The translations under genes were made by a program, and so were the position numbers. A stretch of 15,409 bases of DNA from Myxococcales bacterium (lineage in GTDB: Bacteria > Myxococcota_A > Bradymonadia > Bradymonadales > Bradymonadaceae), in the NCBI GenBank assembly GCA_007120615.1, contig SKNI01000501.1, positions 1-15,409 of the forward strand, given 5' to 3'. Positions 1 to 8,009 of this stretch are shown here, in pieces. The notes under the pieces were generated by a model that saw only the letters and a program-made list of their open reading frames with translations, did not search any database and was not told the origin of the DNA. Every line of letters begins with the position of its first letter. Position 1 is the stretch's first letter.

Positions 1-498
1 ATCGATAAAGCCCATGTCGAGCATCCGGTCCGCCTCGTCGAGCACCAGGGTCTCCACGGCGGAGAGGTCGAGCTTCTCGCGGCGAATATGGTCCAGGACC
101 CGACCGGGCGTCCCCACGACAATATCGACGCCGTGGCGCAATGATTCGCGCTGGCGGCTGCTGGATGCTCCTCCCGTGATGGTGACCACGTTGGTATTGG
201 GCAGAGGCCTGGCGAGCCTGCGGATTTCAGCGGCGACCTGGGCGGCCAACTCACGGGTGGGGCATAAAACGAGCGCTCCGGGAATCTCGCCGGCGGGCTC
301 GATCTTCTGAAGTAAGGCAAGGCCAAAGGCGGCGGTCTTTCCGGTTCCCGTGCTGGCCTGACCGATGACGTCCTTGCCCTCCAGCATCACCGGAAGGGCC
401 CGGGCCTGAATCGCGGTCATCTCCACGTAGCCCAGTCGGTCGAGGTTTTCGAGCCAGGAGGGGCTCAGGCCGAGTTCTTCGAAAGATTTTTTAGTCAT
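1..498 (-). CDS. dbpA: ATP-dependent DEAD-box RNA helicase, DbpA type (3' end beyond window)
   Basis: The first 166 codons of a DEAD-box RNA helicase, open to the left edge, so the C-terminal half is missing. Seen: a Q-motif region around residues 6-30 ending in MTAIQ, Walker A ASTGTGKT (48-55), motif Ia PTREL (80-84), a GG pair (109-110), TPGR (130-133) and DEAD (154-157) followed by RMLDMGF. The order and wording closely match E. coli DbpA as I remember it, including LVLCPTRELA and RRLAR.LPNT. DbpA uses ATP to remodel 23S rRNA during 50S subunit assembly; its specificity comes from a C-terminal domain not visible here, so another close DEAD-box subfamily remains possible. The start is the ATG at 496-498; the ribosome-binding site is weak (GAGCG). 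It lies 84 nt downstream of the repeat-protein gene, separated from it by a hairpin. Confidence 0.92.
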   Translation of the reverse strand, partial: MTKKSFEELGLSPSWLENLDRLGYVEMTAIQARALPVMLEGKDVIGQASTGTGKTAAFGLALLQKIEPAGEIPGALVLCPTRELAAQVAAEIRRLARPLPNTNVVTITGGASSSRQRESLRHGVDIVVGTPGRVLDHIRREKLDLSAVETLVLDEADRMLDMGFID

Positions 499-513
499 GG
501 TAGACGCTCGCGT

Positions 514-541
514 GTAGCAGGAGGTTTGACCCTCCTGCTAC
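514..541 (-). terminator. Strong 11-bp hairpin between repeat-protein gene and dbpA
   Basis: Arms 514-524 and 531-541 are perfectly complementary around a 6-nt loop (plus strand tagcaggagg / cctcctgcta plus one flanking pair). It begins about 40 nt after the stop codon of the upstream gene and ends 16 nt before the dbpA start. There is no U-run after it on the minus strand, so it is not a textbook intrinsic terminator. It could be an RNA-stabilising or attenuating structure in the dbpA leader. Confidence 0.4.
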
Positions 542-582
542 CGCACTATCCTGTGATGTTGAAGCGTCATCGATAAGATAAA

Positions 583-3500
583 CTACGGACATGCGCCATA
601 ACCGGTTCCGAAGAAGGTATCGTTTAATGAGGTAATGTCGATTGTGTTGCCATCGTTGGTGACGTCGATTGTGGCGACCTCCCAGAATTCTCCGCAGGCA
701 ATGGTGCGGAACTCTTCGAACTCTAAGAATCCATTGAAATAAATCCTCACACGAGCTTCCTCAGGCCCATATCCATTGTCGGTCCAATGATGAACGCCGA
801 CACGGAAATCCTGGCCATCAAAGAGCACATCCTGGTTAATATTCTCTGGGGCGTCTCCGACTTCATCATCGATATCGAGATAAGGGTCGTTGTCCGGATC
901 GCCGTCGGGTGAACCTAAAGGATCTCCTCCCCAGTCTGGATTGGGCGTGCAGAACCACACGGAGTCTGCGTTCCCGCCACACCCGGACTGACCAGGTGGT
1001 CCGATATAATAGCTAAACCAAGAGCCACCGGGCGCCCGATAATGCAGATCCAGGTCGATGACTTCTCCAGGCGCAGGATCCCAGGTCAATTCGATATGCA
1101 AACCGTCGCCCGGAGTGATCGTCAGGGTCATGCAAGACTCTCCCGAGGTACATTCATCAGGATTTGTGACCGTCAAACAGATCTCGTACTCTCCGGCCAC
1201 ATCGGCCAGAATCGTGGGGCTCTCGGCGGTGGTACTGCTGAGGTTTGCCGAGCTTCCATCCGGCCTGCTATCGATTCGCCATTCGTAGCTGAGGTCTTGA
1301 TCGTTGGGGTCCGAAGAGCCGCTTCCGTCGAGGGTGACCGGGGTATTGGGCAATACGTCCTGATCGGGTCCGGCGTCAGCGGTGGGGGTTCCATCGTCAC
1401 AGGGGTCACAGGTGAAGATGGCGATGCATTCGCCGCCCGCTTCGTCACAGACGCCGTCGTAGCATTCTTGGTCGAGCGCGGAGCAATCCCGGGGATCACC
1501 CACACAGATTCCGTCCTCACAGACCTCGTTTACCGAACAATAGACTCCGGTATCACATTCGGTCTGGTCGGCCACATTGGTGAGTTCGCAACTGGAGAGT
1601 GCTTCATCGCAATAGCCGACCTGGCACAACTCATCGAGGTGAGCACAGCTTCGGTCTTCCCCTTCACAGGAGCCGTCTGCGGTGCAGAGAGTGTTGACCG
1701 TGCAATAAAGGCCGTCATCGCAAGTCCCGCCGATATTGGTCGGTTCGGCCACGCAGGTCTGGGCAGATTCGTCACAGACGCCTTCGTTGCACTGGTCGCC
1801 CTCACCGGAGCAGTCCCGGGCTTGTCCCTCACAGGTTCCGTCAACCGAACAGGTGGTATTGACCGTGCAATAGAGTTCGTCATCGCAGGAATCCCCGATA
1901 TTGGTGGGCTCAGCCACACAGCTATCGGCGGACTCGTCACAGATGCCTTCATTGCATTGGTCGTCTTCGCCGGAGCAGTCTCTGGCCTGGCCTTCACAGG
2001 TTCCACCGATGGTGCAGGTGGTATTGACGGTGCAGAAGAGCTCGTCGTCGCAGGAATCCCCGATATTGGTGGGCTCAGCCACGCAGCTGTCGGCGGATTC
2101 ATCGCAGATGCCTTCATTACCCTGGTCATCTTCGCCGGAGCAGTCTCGGGGCTGGCCTTCACAGGTTCCGCCGATGGTGCAGGTGTTGTTGACGGTGCAG
2201 AAGAGCTCATCGTCGCAGGATTCCCCGATATTAATGGGGTCGGCTACGCAACTTTCAGCAGCCTCGTCGCAGACGCCCTCGTTGCACTGGTCGCCTTCGC
2301 CGGAGCAGTCCCGGGCCTGGCCTTCGCAGGTTCCAGACGCCGAGCAGGTGGTGTTGACGGTGCAGAAGAGGTCATCGTCACAGGAATCCCCGATATTGAT
2401 GGGAGCGGCCACACAGGCGCCGGCCGCTTCGTCGCAGATGCCCACGTTGCACTGGTCATCGAGGTCGGAGCAGTCTCTGGGAATGCCTTCGCAGCCACCG
2501 TCATCGGTACAAATCGTACCGACCGTGCAGAAGAGTTCATCGTCACAGGTCTGACCGATATTGACGGGGTCGGCCACGCAGCCGCCAACGGATTCGTCGC
2601 AGATGCCCTCGTTGCACTGGTCATCGTCGCCGGAGCAATCCCGAGGCTGGCCTTCACAGGTTCCCGAAGCTGAGCAGGTGTTATTGACCGTGCAGGCGAG
2701 TCCGTCATCGCAGGTCTGACCGATATTGGTGGGTTCGGCTACGCAACTTCCGGCAGCCTCGTCGCAGATGCCTTCGTTGCACTGGTCGTCCTCGCCGGAG
2801 CAGTCCCGGGGCTGACCTTCACAGGTTCCAGACGCCGAGCAGGTGGTGTTGACCGTGCAGAAGAGGTCGTCGTCGCAGGACTCTCCTGTGTTGATCGGCA
2901 CGGCCACACAGGCGCCGGCAGCTTCGTCGCAGATGCCCACGTTACACTGGTCATCGAGCGAAGAGCAGTCTCTCGGAGTACCTTCGCAGCTCCCTTCTTC
3001 GGTACAGAGCGAGCCGACCACGCAGAATAGGTCCTCGTTGCAAGACTGACCGATGTTGATGGGTTCGCCCACGCAACCTCCGGCTTCCTCGTCGCAGACT
3101 CCGTCGATGCACTCCTGGCCTCCGGCAGCAGAGCAGTCTAAGGGCTCCCCTTCGCAGGTCCCTTCGATGGTGCAGGTGGTGTTGATGGTACAGGCCAGCT
3201 CGTCGTCGCAGTCTTCTCCGATATTGAATGGCTCCGGCTCGCAGGCCTGAGCCTCTTCGTTGCAGACGCCCTCATTGCACTGGTCGCCGGCAGCGGAGCA
3301 ATCCGTGGGCTCGCCCTCACAGGTTCCCTCTTCGGTGCAGGTGGTGTTGGCGGTGCAGAAGAGGTCGTCCTCGCAGGACTCTCCGAGATGGGCCGGTTCG
3401 GTGACGCAGGCCTGGGCTTCGGAGTCGCAGACGCCCACGTTGCACTGGTCATCGAGGTCGGAGCAGTCTCGGGGGACCGTCTCACAGACGCCGTCGGAGC

Positions 3501-4086
3501 AGCTCCCGGCGACGGTGCAGAAGTCCCCGTCATCGCAGGCCGTGCCGTCTTCTACCATCTCCTGCTCACACTCTCCCTCTTTGTCGTCGGTACAGACGCC
3601 GAGATAACAGGGCTCGTCGAGATAGGAGCAGCCTCCTTCGATTTCCTCTACGACGCAGGCTCCTTCGACGCAGGTGGCGGTCTCTGTGCATCGGGAGGCG
3701 ACCTGGCACATATCTTCGTGCTCTCCGTCATCTACGGCGCCGGAGCAGCTATTGTCGAGCCCGTCGCATTGCTCGGGGCGAGGCTGAACGCCGCCCTGAC
3801 AGGGGCCCCATTCGCCGTCGTAGCAACCCTGTGCTCCGAATCGACATTCTCCCACGTCTGTTCCACACTGACGGTAGGTGCCCTCTTGCTCTTCGGTGCA
3901 CTCTCCCTCCAGAATTCCAGCGTCTCCCTCGTCAACTGGTCCGGTGTCCTGGCCGACGTCTTCGACGACACCAACGTCATCACCGAACTCACCGCCGCCC
4001 ACCTCATCGCAGCCGCCGCAACCGGTCCAGAAAATGAAAAAGCCTCCGATCAGGAGACAATAGCGCAGGGATCGAATTGTTATCAT
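583..4086 (-). CDS. Large secreted Cys-rich repeat protein with MopE-like, PKD and C-terminal beta-domain (probable lipoprotein)
   Basis: A 1167-residue exported protein, likely displayed on the cell surface. Residues 1-23 form a signal sequence (MITIRSLR, hydrophobic stretch, then WTGC), so lipidation at C23 is plausible although the -3 Trp is unusual. An acidic linker (about 26-60) leads to a MopE-like segment (63-121) with the QCDGLDNSC pattern. Thirteen tandem units of about 55 residues follow (184-892), each with eight Cys, typically C-x5-C-x5-C-x5-C-x6-C-x6-C-x4-C-x6-C, presumably disulphide-bonded. Residues about 900-990 are a PKD beta-sandwich (TADAGPDQ, LDGSGSSDPN, YEW). Residues about 993-1167 carry an IELTWDP...DLDLHYRAPGG motif typical of beta-rich extracellular domains. 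Such modular proteins are common in Myxococcota; ligand or adhesion roles are inferred and no catalytic site is seen. The start at 4086 has only a weak GAG ribosome-binding site. Confidence 0.9.
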   Translation of the reverse strand: MITIRSLRYCLLIGGFFIFWTGCGGCDEVGGGEFGDDVGVVEDVGQDTGPVDEGDAGILEGECTEEQEGTYRQCGTDVGECRFGAQGCYDGEWGPCQGGVQPRPEQCDGLDNSCSGAVDDGEHEDMCQVASRCTETATCVEGACVVEEIEGGCSYLDEPCYLGVCTDDKEGECEQEMVEDGTACDDGDFCTVAGSCSDGVCETVPRDCSDLDDQCNVGVCDSEAQACVTEPAHLGESCEDDLFCTANTTCTEEGTCEGEPTDCSAAGDQCNEGVCNEEAQACEPEPFNIGEDCDDELACTINTTCTIEGTCEGEPLDCSAAGGQECIDGVCDEEAGGCVGEPINIGQSCNEDLFCVVGSLCTEEGSCEGTPRDCSSLDDQCNVGICDEAAGACVAVPINTGESCDDDLFCTVNTTCSASGTCEGQPRDCSGEDDQCNEGICDEAAGSCVAEPTNIGQTCDDGLACTVNNTCSASGTCEGQPRDCSGDDDQCNEGICDESVGGCVADPVNIGQTCDDELFCTVGTICTDDGGCEGIPRDCSDLDDQCNVGICDEAAGACVAAPINIGDSCDDDLFCTVNTTCSASGTCEGQARDCSGEGDQCNEGVCDEAAESCVADPINIGESCDDELFCTVNNTCTIGGTCEGQPRDCSGEDDQGNEGICDESADSCVAEPTNIGDSCDDELFCTVNTTCTIGGTCEGQARDCSGEDDQCNEGICDESADSCVAEPTNIGDSCDDELYCTVNTTCSVDGTCEGQARDCSGEGDQCNEGVCDESAQTCVAEPTNIGGTCDDGLYCTVNTLCTADGSCEGEDRSCAHLDELCQVGYCDEALSSCELTNVADQTECDTGVYCSVNEVCEDGICVGDPRDCSALDQECYDGVCDEAGGECIAIFTCDPCDDGTPTADAGPDQDVLPNTPVTLDGSGSSDPNDQDLSYEWRIDSRPDGSSANLSSTTAESPTILADVAGEYEICLTVTNPDECTSGESCMTLTITPGDGLHIELTWDPAPGEVIDLDLHYRAPGGSWFSYYIGPPGQSGCGGNADSVWFCTPNPDWGGDPLGSPDGDPDNDPYLDIDDEVGDAPENINQDVLFDGQDFRVGVHHWTDNGYGPEEARVRIYFNGFLEFEEFRTIACGEFWEVATIDVTNDGNTIDITSLNDTFFGTGYGACP
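1411..3537 (-). repeat. 13-unit, 165-bp in-frame tandem repeat encoding eight-Cys modules
   Basis: Unit starts on the minus strand include 3537 (unit 1), 3042 (4), 2547 (7), 2052 (10), 1722 (12) and 1557 (13). Units 4-12 are each exactly 55 codons; unit 1 has 54, unit 3 has 56, and unit 13 is divergent and merges into CDPCDDG before the PKD domain. Units 4-11 are the most alike, indicating recent expansion or conversion in the centre and older units at the edges. Unit 9 has lost its sixth Cys (Gly656). Confidence 0.92.
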
Positions 4087-4154
4087 TACAAGCTCAGTTC
4101 AGAAATGGAGAGAAATAGCCGTTTATTAAAGGCACGTTACAAGTCTTACAGAAG

Positions 4155-4171
4155 TTGACGCCCTGCGTCAA
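4155..4171 (-). terminator. Short hairpin after the response-regulator gene
   Basis: Perfect 7-bp inverted repeat (ttgacgc / gcgtcaa) with a 3-nt loop, 7 nt past the regulator's stop codon. No U-tract follows on the minus strand, so termination is uncertain. Its TTGACG arm, followed 17 nt later by TAAGAC, could instead be the -35 of a weak promoter for the repeat-protein gene that starts at 4086. Confidence 0.3.
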
Positions 4172-4177
4172 ATCTTC

Positions 4178-5545
4178 TCATCCCAATCCGAACCGATTCA
4201 TTTTATTCAACAATCCCTGCCGCGAAAGCCCAAGCGCCTCCGCCGTTTTGGTGCGATTTCCATGAAGCCGGTCCAGGGCTTTTTCGATCTCCCGGCGCTC
4301 CAGAGCTTCTACTTTCTGCTGTAGGGGAGCGTCGTCATCTACGGCGTTCGGCCGCAGGCCGCGGGAGAACGCAAAATCGTCCGCCTCCAACACCGGCAAC
4401 TGGCTCATGACGCTTGCTCGTTGCATCTCATGGCGAAGCTCTCGCAGATTCCCCGGCCAGGAGTGTGCCAGAAGGGCGGAGGTGGCCGACTCCGAGAGCC
4501 TGCGGGCGTTTCCGTCGGCGCAGAGCGTGGCTGCTTTATTCAAAAAGTGGGTCGCCAAAATGGGAATGTCGCCGGGTCGATCGCGCAGAGGGGGCAGGTG
4601 AATCTGGGCGCCCTTGATTCGCCAGTAGAGGTCCTCTCGGAATTCGCCATCTTGTTGAAGTTTCAACAGATCTCGATTGGTGGCGCTGATGATCCGGACG
4701 TCCACATGAAGAGAGCGGTCCGCTCCCACCGGTAAGATCTCCCCGTTTTCCAAGGTTCGGAGCAATTTTACCTGCAGGTGGGGTGGCATATCGCCGATCT
4801 CGTCGAGAAAGATGGTGCCGCCGTCGGCCTCGGCGAATAAGCCCGGCTTGTCGCGGACAGCACCGGTGAACGCTCCTTTGACGTGTCCGAAGAGAGCGGA
4901 TTCCAATAGATTATCGGGCAGGGCTCCGCAGTTGACGGCGACGATGGGTTTGTCTCTGCGGTCCGATAATTCATGGACCGCCCGGGCCATCAACTCCTTT
5001 CCGGTGCCGTTTTCCCCGGTGACCAGAACGGGGAGTTCCGTGGGAGCTACCCGCTCGGCGATCTCCAGAGAGCGCAGAAACGAGGGGCTCTGACCGATCA
5101 TGGCTCGGTCGGGCTGGGCGTGGGTCAACGAGGTTTGCAGATCTTCGACCTGGCGCTCCAATTTCAGCCGTGCCAGGGCCCGCTCCACGACTACGAGGAC
5201 CACGTCGGGGTCCACAGGTTTGGTCAAAAAATCGTAGGCTCCCTCCCGCACGGCGCGAAGCATAAAGCGCGTATCACCGGCGCCGGAGACCACGATGACC
5301 TTGGCCTCGGGTCTGAGATCTACGAATTCGGCAAGTTGTTCCAGTCCGGCCTGAACGCTGCCGTCGGGGGGGAGCATCAGGTCCAGAAGAACCACGCCGC
5401 AGCCGGACTCCAAAAAAGCCTCCCGGGCGGAGGGCCTGTCGTCGGCTTCCACCACTTCCAGACCTTCGCCGCGCAGCAGACTGGTATAGACCTTTCGAAA
5501 CGCCCGATCATCGTCGACGAGTAAAATAGGGGCTTTTTTGCTCAT
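4178..5545 (-). CDS. Sigma54-dependent response regulator, NtrC family
   Basis: A 455-residue transcription activator with three domains. The receiver (about 5-120) has DDD at 11-13, phosphoacceptor Asp55 (LLDLMLPP), Ser87 and Lys109 (TKP). The AAA+ domain (about 149-380) has Walker A GENGTGKE (177-184), the sigma54-contact loop GAFTGA (224-229), Walker B GGTIFLDE (242-249), and FRED and WPGNLREL motifs. A Fis-type helix-turn-helix is at about 430-452 (NRTKTAEALGLSRQGLLNK). All key residues are present, so it should be phosphorylated by the adjacent kinase and open sigma54 promoters. The ATG at 5545 is chosen because AGGAGG lies 7 nt upstream and the kinase stop codon overlaps it as ATGA; an in-frame extension to 5680 would overlap the kinase by over 130 nt. 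Targets are unknown, but sigma54-like elements occur upstream at 9619 and 8831. Confidence 0.93.
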   Translation of the reverse strand: MSKKAPILLVDDDRAFRKVYTSLLRGEGLEVVEADDRPSAREAFLESGCGVVLLDLMLPPDGSVQAGLEQLAEFVDLRPEAKVIVVSGAGDTRFMLRAVREGAYDFLTKPVDPDVVLVVVERALARLKLERQVEDLQTSLTHAQPDRAMIGQSPSFLRSLEIAERVAPTELPVLVTGENGTGKELMARAVHELSDRRDKPIVAVNCGALPDNLLESALFGHVKGAFTGAVRDKPGLFAEADGGTIFLDEIGDMPPHLQVKLLRTLENGEILPVGADRSLHVDVRIISATNRDLLKLQQDGEFREDLYWRIKGAQIHLPPLRDRPGDIPILATHFLNKAATLCADGNARRLSESATSALLAHSWPGNLRELRHEMQRASVMSQLPVLEADDFAFSRGLRPNAVDDDAPLQQKVEALERREIEKALDRLHGNRTKTAEALGLSRQGLLNKMNRFGLG

Positions 5546-7209
5546 GCGGGCTCCTCCTGGGAGACTCTTTTTTGTTGGGCGTCTTCTCTGGCCGCCGTGG
5601 CAGCGCCCAGAATATTCTGGTGGATGGGCAACTCGATCAGGAACCTGGCACCGTTCAACTTCGGGGATCGATCGGCGCAAATCGTGCCATTGTGGCGCTC
5701 CACAATCCCCGATGCGATGGCCAGGCCGAGCCCGGTTCCGTGACTCTTTCCCTCTCGTTTTCGCCCGGTGACAAAGGGGTCAAAGAGTCTGGCCGCCAGG
5801 GCTTCGTCAATACCGGGTCCGCTATCTTCGATGCCAATTCGAATCGTTCGGGCATCCAACTTTTCGGCATCGATGTGAATCGTTTTCGTCTCGCTATCTT
5901 CCAGTGCGAAGAGGGCGTTTTCAAAGAGAATCACAAAGATCTGTAGAATCTGGGCCTGGTCGGCTTCGATGGTCAGATCCTCGGGCTCAATTGTGCAGTT
6001 CCAGACCACATCGGGAGGAAGCTCCTCTCCCAGCCCCGAGGTGGCCGAGGAAATCGCCAGCTCCACGGTATCGGCGAGTCGGACCATGCGAAGCTCCAGG
6101 GGGCGGGGGCGGCCGTAGTTGAGGAGTTCGTCGAGAAACTCACTGGCTCGAGAGATCTGATCTCGCATCTCCTGCAGGGTTTCTTCGTCGGCACCCTGTC
6201 GTTGCAGAATCGAGAGGTAGGCCGAGATCACGCCCAGGGGATTTCGCACTTCATGAGCGATGGCCGAGGTGAAGGTGCCGAGCTCGGCCAGTCGCTCGGC
6301 CTGATGGGCGCGCTCCTCCTGGTCGGCCAGCGCCTCAGCAAGATCGGAGACGTGGGCTTTCTGGCCCGATATTCGTCGTCCGATCATCTCTTGAAAATGC
6401 TGTCGGACCGGTTCAAAGGCCAGAGCTGCCATACAGAATAAGAAGAGCGCTCCGATTCCGTATTCTCGTAAAAATGGTTCTGCTGTATCCGACAAAAATA
6501 CGAGGGCTCCGAATAAAAACCCTGCCGATAAAAGGGCGGCCAGCGCCGAATAGAGAAGGCTGCGCTCGAAGAGGCGTTTGTCAGCCGAGCCCTGCATGGA
6601 TTGAACGAGGCTGGCCAGCAATAATAGCGAGCCCAAAACCAGAAAGAGGCCGTAAGGGAGCATCATCCCGTGGGCGAGCATGGTGGCGTTGGACCAGGCG
6701 CCCACGTATCCGATGAATCCGGCACCGAAGAGGACCTTTAGATGACCTCGTCGCTCACCGTCGGAGCGTCGATAGGCCCGGGCCAGATGCCACAAGGGGA
6801 CCATCGAAGCGGTCATGGCCAGGACCATCGAAGGCCAGAACATGGGGCCTGCGGCAAGGGACGTGGGGTCGTAAAGCAGGCCCGGCACCGCAAAGCCGGA
6901 GATCGTGATGACCACTGCGATGGAGTAGGCAAACCAGACCAGTCCATAGCGCTTCTGGTCGGTCAGGTCGTAGGCGGCGTGGAGATATCCGGCGACCACA
7001 AAGGCGCCCACCGCCGACATGCGAAGGCCAAACTCCGAGAGGGCCTCCGACGCCGAATAAGCCATCAATAGATTGGATGACCACACGGCGATAGCCAGGC
7101 AATAAGCGCCAAGGCCCCGGGGTCCTCGCTGCCGAAGGGTGACCGTGAAAAAGAGCAGCAGCGAGATGGCGACCACGGGAAGCAGACTGTAGGCGTATAA
7201 TGGGGTCAT
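5542..7209 (-). CDS. Integral-membrane sensor histidine kinase
   Basis: A 555-residue kinase. Residues 1 to about 265 contain about seven or eight hydrophobic segments with short loops and no recognisable periplasmic domain, suggesting that it senses a signal in or at the membrane. A short coiled linker (about 285-308) leads to the DHp domain with the H-box SAIAHEVRNPLG, phosphoacceptor His319. The HATPase domain carries the N-box around Asn431 (LFENALFAL), the G1 box EDSGPGID (461-468), an F-box region (FDPFVTG) and the G2 box GTGLGLAI (491-498), so it looks fully active. The stop codon overlaps the regulator's start by 4 nt, so the two are translationally coupled and form a cognate pair. 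The ATG at 7209 has no clear ribosome-binding site. The sensor region does not match a family I can name. Confidence 0.93.
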   Translation of the reverse strand: MTPLYAYSLLPVVAISLLLFFTVTLRQRGPRGLGAYCLAIAVWSSNLLMAYSASEALSEFGLRMSAVGAFVVAGYLHAAYDLTDQKRYGLVWFAYSIAVVITISGFAVPGLLYDPTSLAAGPMFWPSMVLAMTASMVPLWHLARAYRRSDGERRGHLKVLFGAGFIGYVGAWSNATMLAHGMMLPYGLFLVLGSLLLLASLVQSMQGSADKRLFERSLLYSALAALLSAGFLFGALVFLSDTAEPFLREYGIGALFLFCMAALAFEPVRQHFQEMIGRRISGQKAHVSDLAEALADQEERAHQAERLAELGTFTSAIAHEVRNPLGVISAYLSILQRQGADEETLQEMRDQISRASEFLDELLNYGRPRPLELRMVRLADTVELAISSATSGLGEELPPDVVWNCTIEPEDLTIEADQAQILQIFVILFENALFALEDSETKTIHIDAEKLDARTIRIGIEDSGPGIDEALAARLFDPFVTGRKREGKSHGTGLGLAIASGIVERHNGTICADRSPKLNGARFLIELPIHQNILGAATAAREDAQQKRVSQEEPA

Positions 7210-7233
7210 AATCGTATTTCAGTCAGCGTGGAA

Positions 7234-7243
7234 GTTCGCGAAC
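7234..7243. promoter_or_regulatory. Perfect 10-bp palindrome upstream of the kinase gene
   Basis: GTTCGCGAAC sits in the 52-nt gap between the coiled-coil gene and the histidine-kinase gene, 25-34 nt upstream of the kinase start. A dimeric regulator could bind it, but ten bases is short and no second copy was noticed, so chance is possible. Confidence 0.2.
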
Positions 7244-7261
7244 CATCATAAGCTACAGGAG

Positions 7262-7960
7262 TCATACCACCAACAATCCCTCGGAGAGTCCATCGATGGT
7301 GGCGGCGATATCCTGAATGCTCTCGGCGATCTCTCCTTCGGGGCGATCGGCGAATTGCAAGAGCAGAATCTGGGAATTCATCTCCTCCATCTTTAAAATC
7401 GCCCTCTGCAACTCTCGCCGCGCCCGCTCTCGCATACGCTGGAGGCGCTCGATATTTCGAAGTCGAGCCTGCACGCTCTCGATGCGAGCGTCGTCGTCGT
7501 CGATATCGGGAGATTCCAGCAGCTCGCAAAGCGCCTGTTCTGCAGCCTGGTGATCGAACTCTCTGCTGGCCAGAAGGGCGTCCATCTCGGTGAGTCGGGC
7601 GTCCATTCGTCCCAGGGATTCGGAGAGGTTTCGAACGCTCTCCATCTGGGGTCCCAACAGCTCCTCGGCGATGCCCCCGACCCGGCTTAGCGCCGAGAGA
7701 AGCTGGGCCTCGGCGTCTCGGATTCGAGGGTCGGCCACCGCGCGAGTGGCCCGCTGTGGGTTGTGTTTCTCGGCGTCCGGATCCCCCCGGTCCACGGCTC
7801 GGCCCAGCAATACGGGAGCGAAAAAGGGCCATAACACCGTGTGCAGGGGGAAGAGGCCGGCCTTTGTCACCATCGAGGTCGTTCGGGCCGACAGGGCCAT
7901 GGCCGCCGCCATGACCAGGCCGATGATGGTGTAGATGATGGTCGTTTCGAAGACTCCCAT
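7262..7960 (-). CDS. Membrane-anchored coiled-coil protein of unknown function
   Basis: A 232-residue protein I do not recognise. The N-terminus has a hydrophobic helix (about 6-26) and a second hydrophobic stretch (about 35-53), which may form a membrane hairpin. The rest (about 75-232) is soluble, strongly charged and helical, with heptad-like stretches around 80-130 and 155-200 (for example RIESVQARLRNIERLQRMRERARREL), consistent with a coiled coil. The start at 7960 is set by GGAGG 7 nt upstream; an in-frame extension to 8065 would overlap the upstream gene. It lies 49 nt after that gene and 52 nt before the kinase gene, so it is probably co-transcribed with both. A scaffold or accessory role for the kinase is only a guess from context. 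Confidence 0.75.
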   Translation of the reverse strand: MGVFETTIIYTIIGLVMAAAMALSARTTSMVTKAGLFPLHTVLWPFFAPVLLGRAVDRGDPDAEKHNPQRATRAVADPRIRDAEAQLLSALSRVGGIAEELLGPQMESVRNLSESLGRMDARLTEMDALLASREFDHQAAEQALCELLESPDIDDDDARIESVQARLRNIERLQRMRERARRELQRAILKMEEMNSQILLLQFADRPEGEIAESIQDIAATIDGLSEGLLVV

Positions 7961-8009
7961 GGGTGCACCTCCTGAGCAGAAATCAAAGGATTTGGGTAGT
8001 AAACTCGGC

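Noticed and set aside
1042..2673. Plus-strand open frame of 543 codons opposite the Cys-rich repeat array, and similar shorter antisense frames.
   Set aside because: The 165-bp repeat is a multiple of three, so any stop-free antisense frame in one unit stays open through all of them. The minus-strand product has clear domains, and no ribosome-binding site or family supports the antisense frame.
1411..3537. Regular repeats considered as a CRISPR array.
   Set aside because: The period is 165 bp, the units are continuous coding sequence without unique spacers, and no cas genes are nearby.
5546..5680. 45-codon N-terminal extension of the response regulator.
   Set aside because: It overlaps the end of the histidine-kinase gene in another frame, while the ATG at 5545 has an AGGAGG site, an ATGA overlap and begins exactly at the receiver domain.
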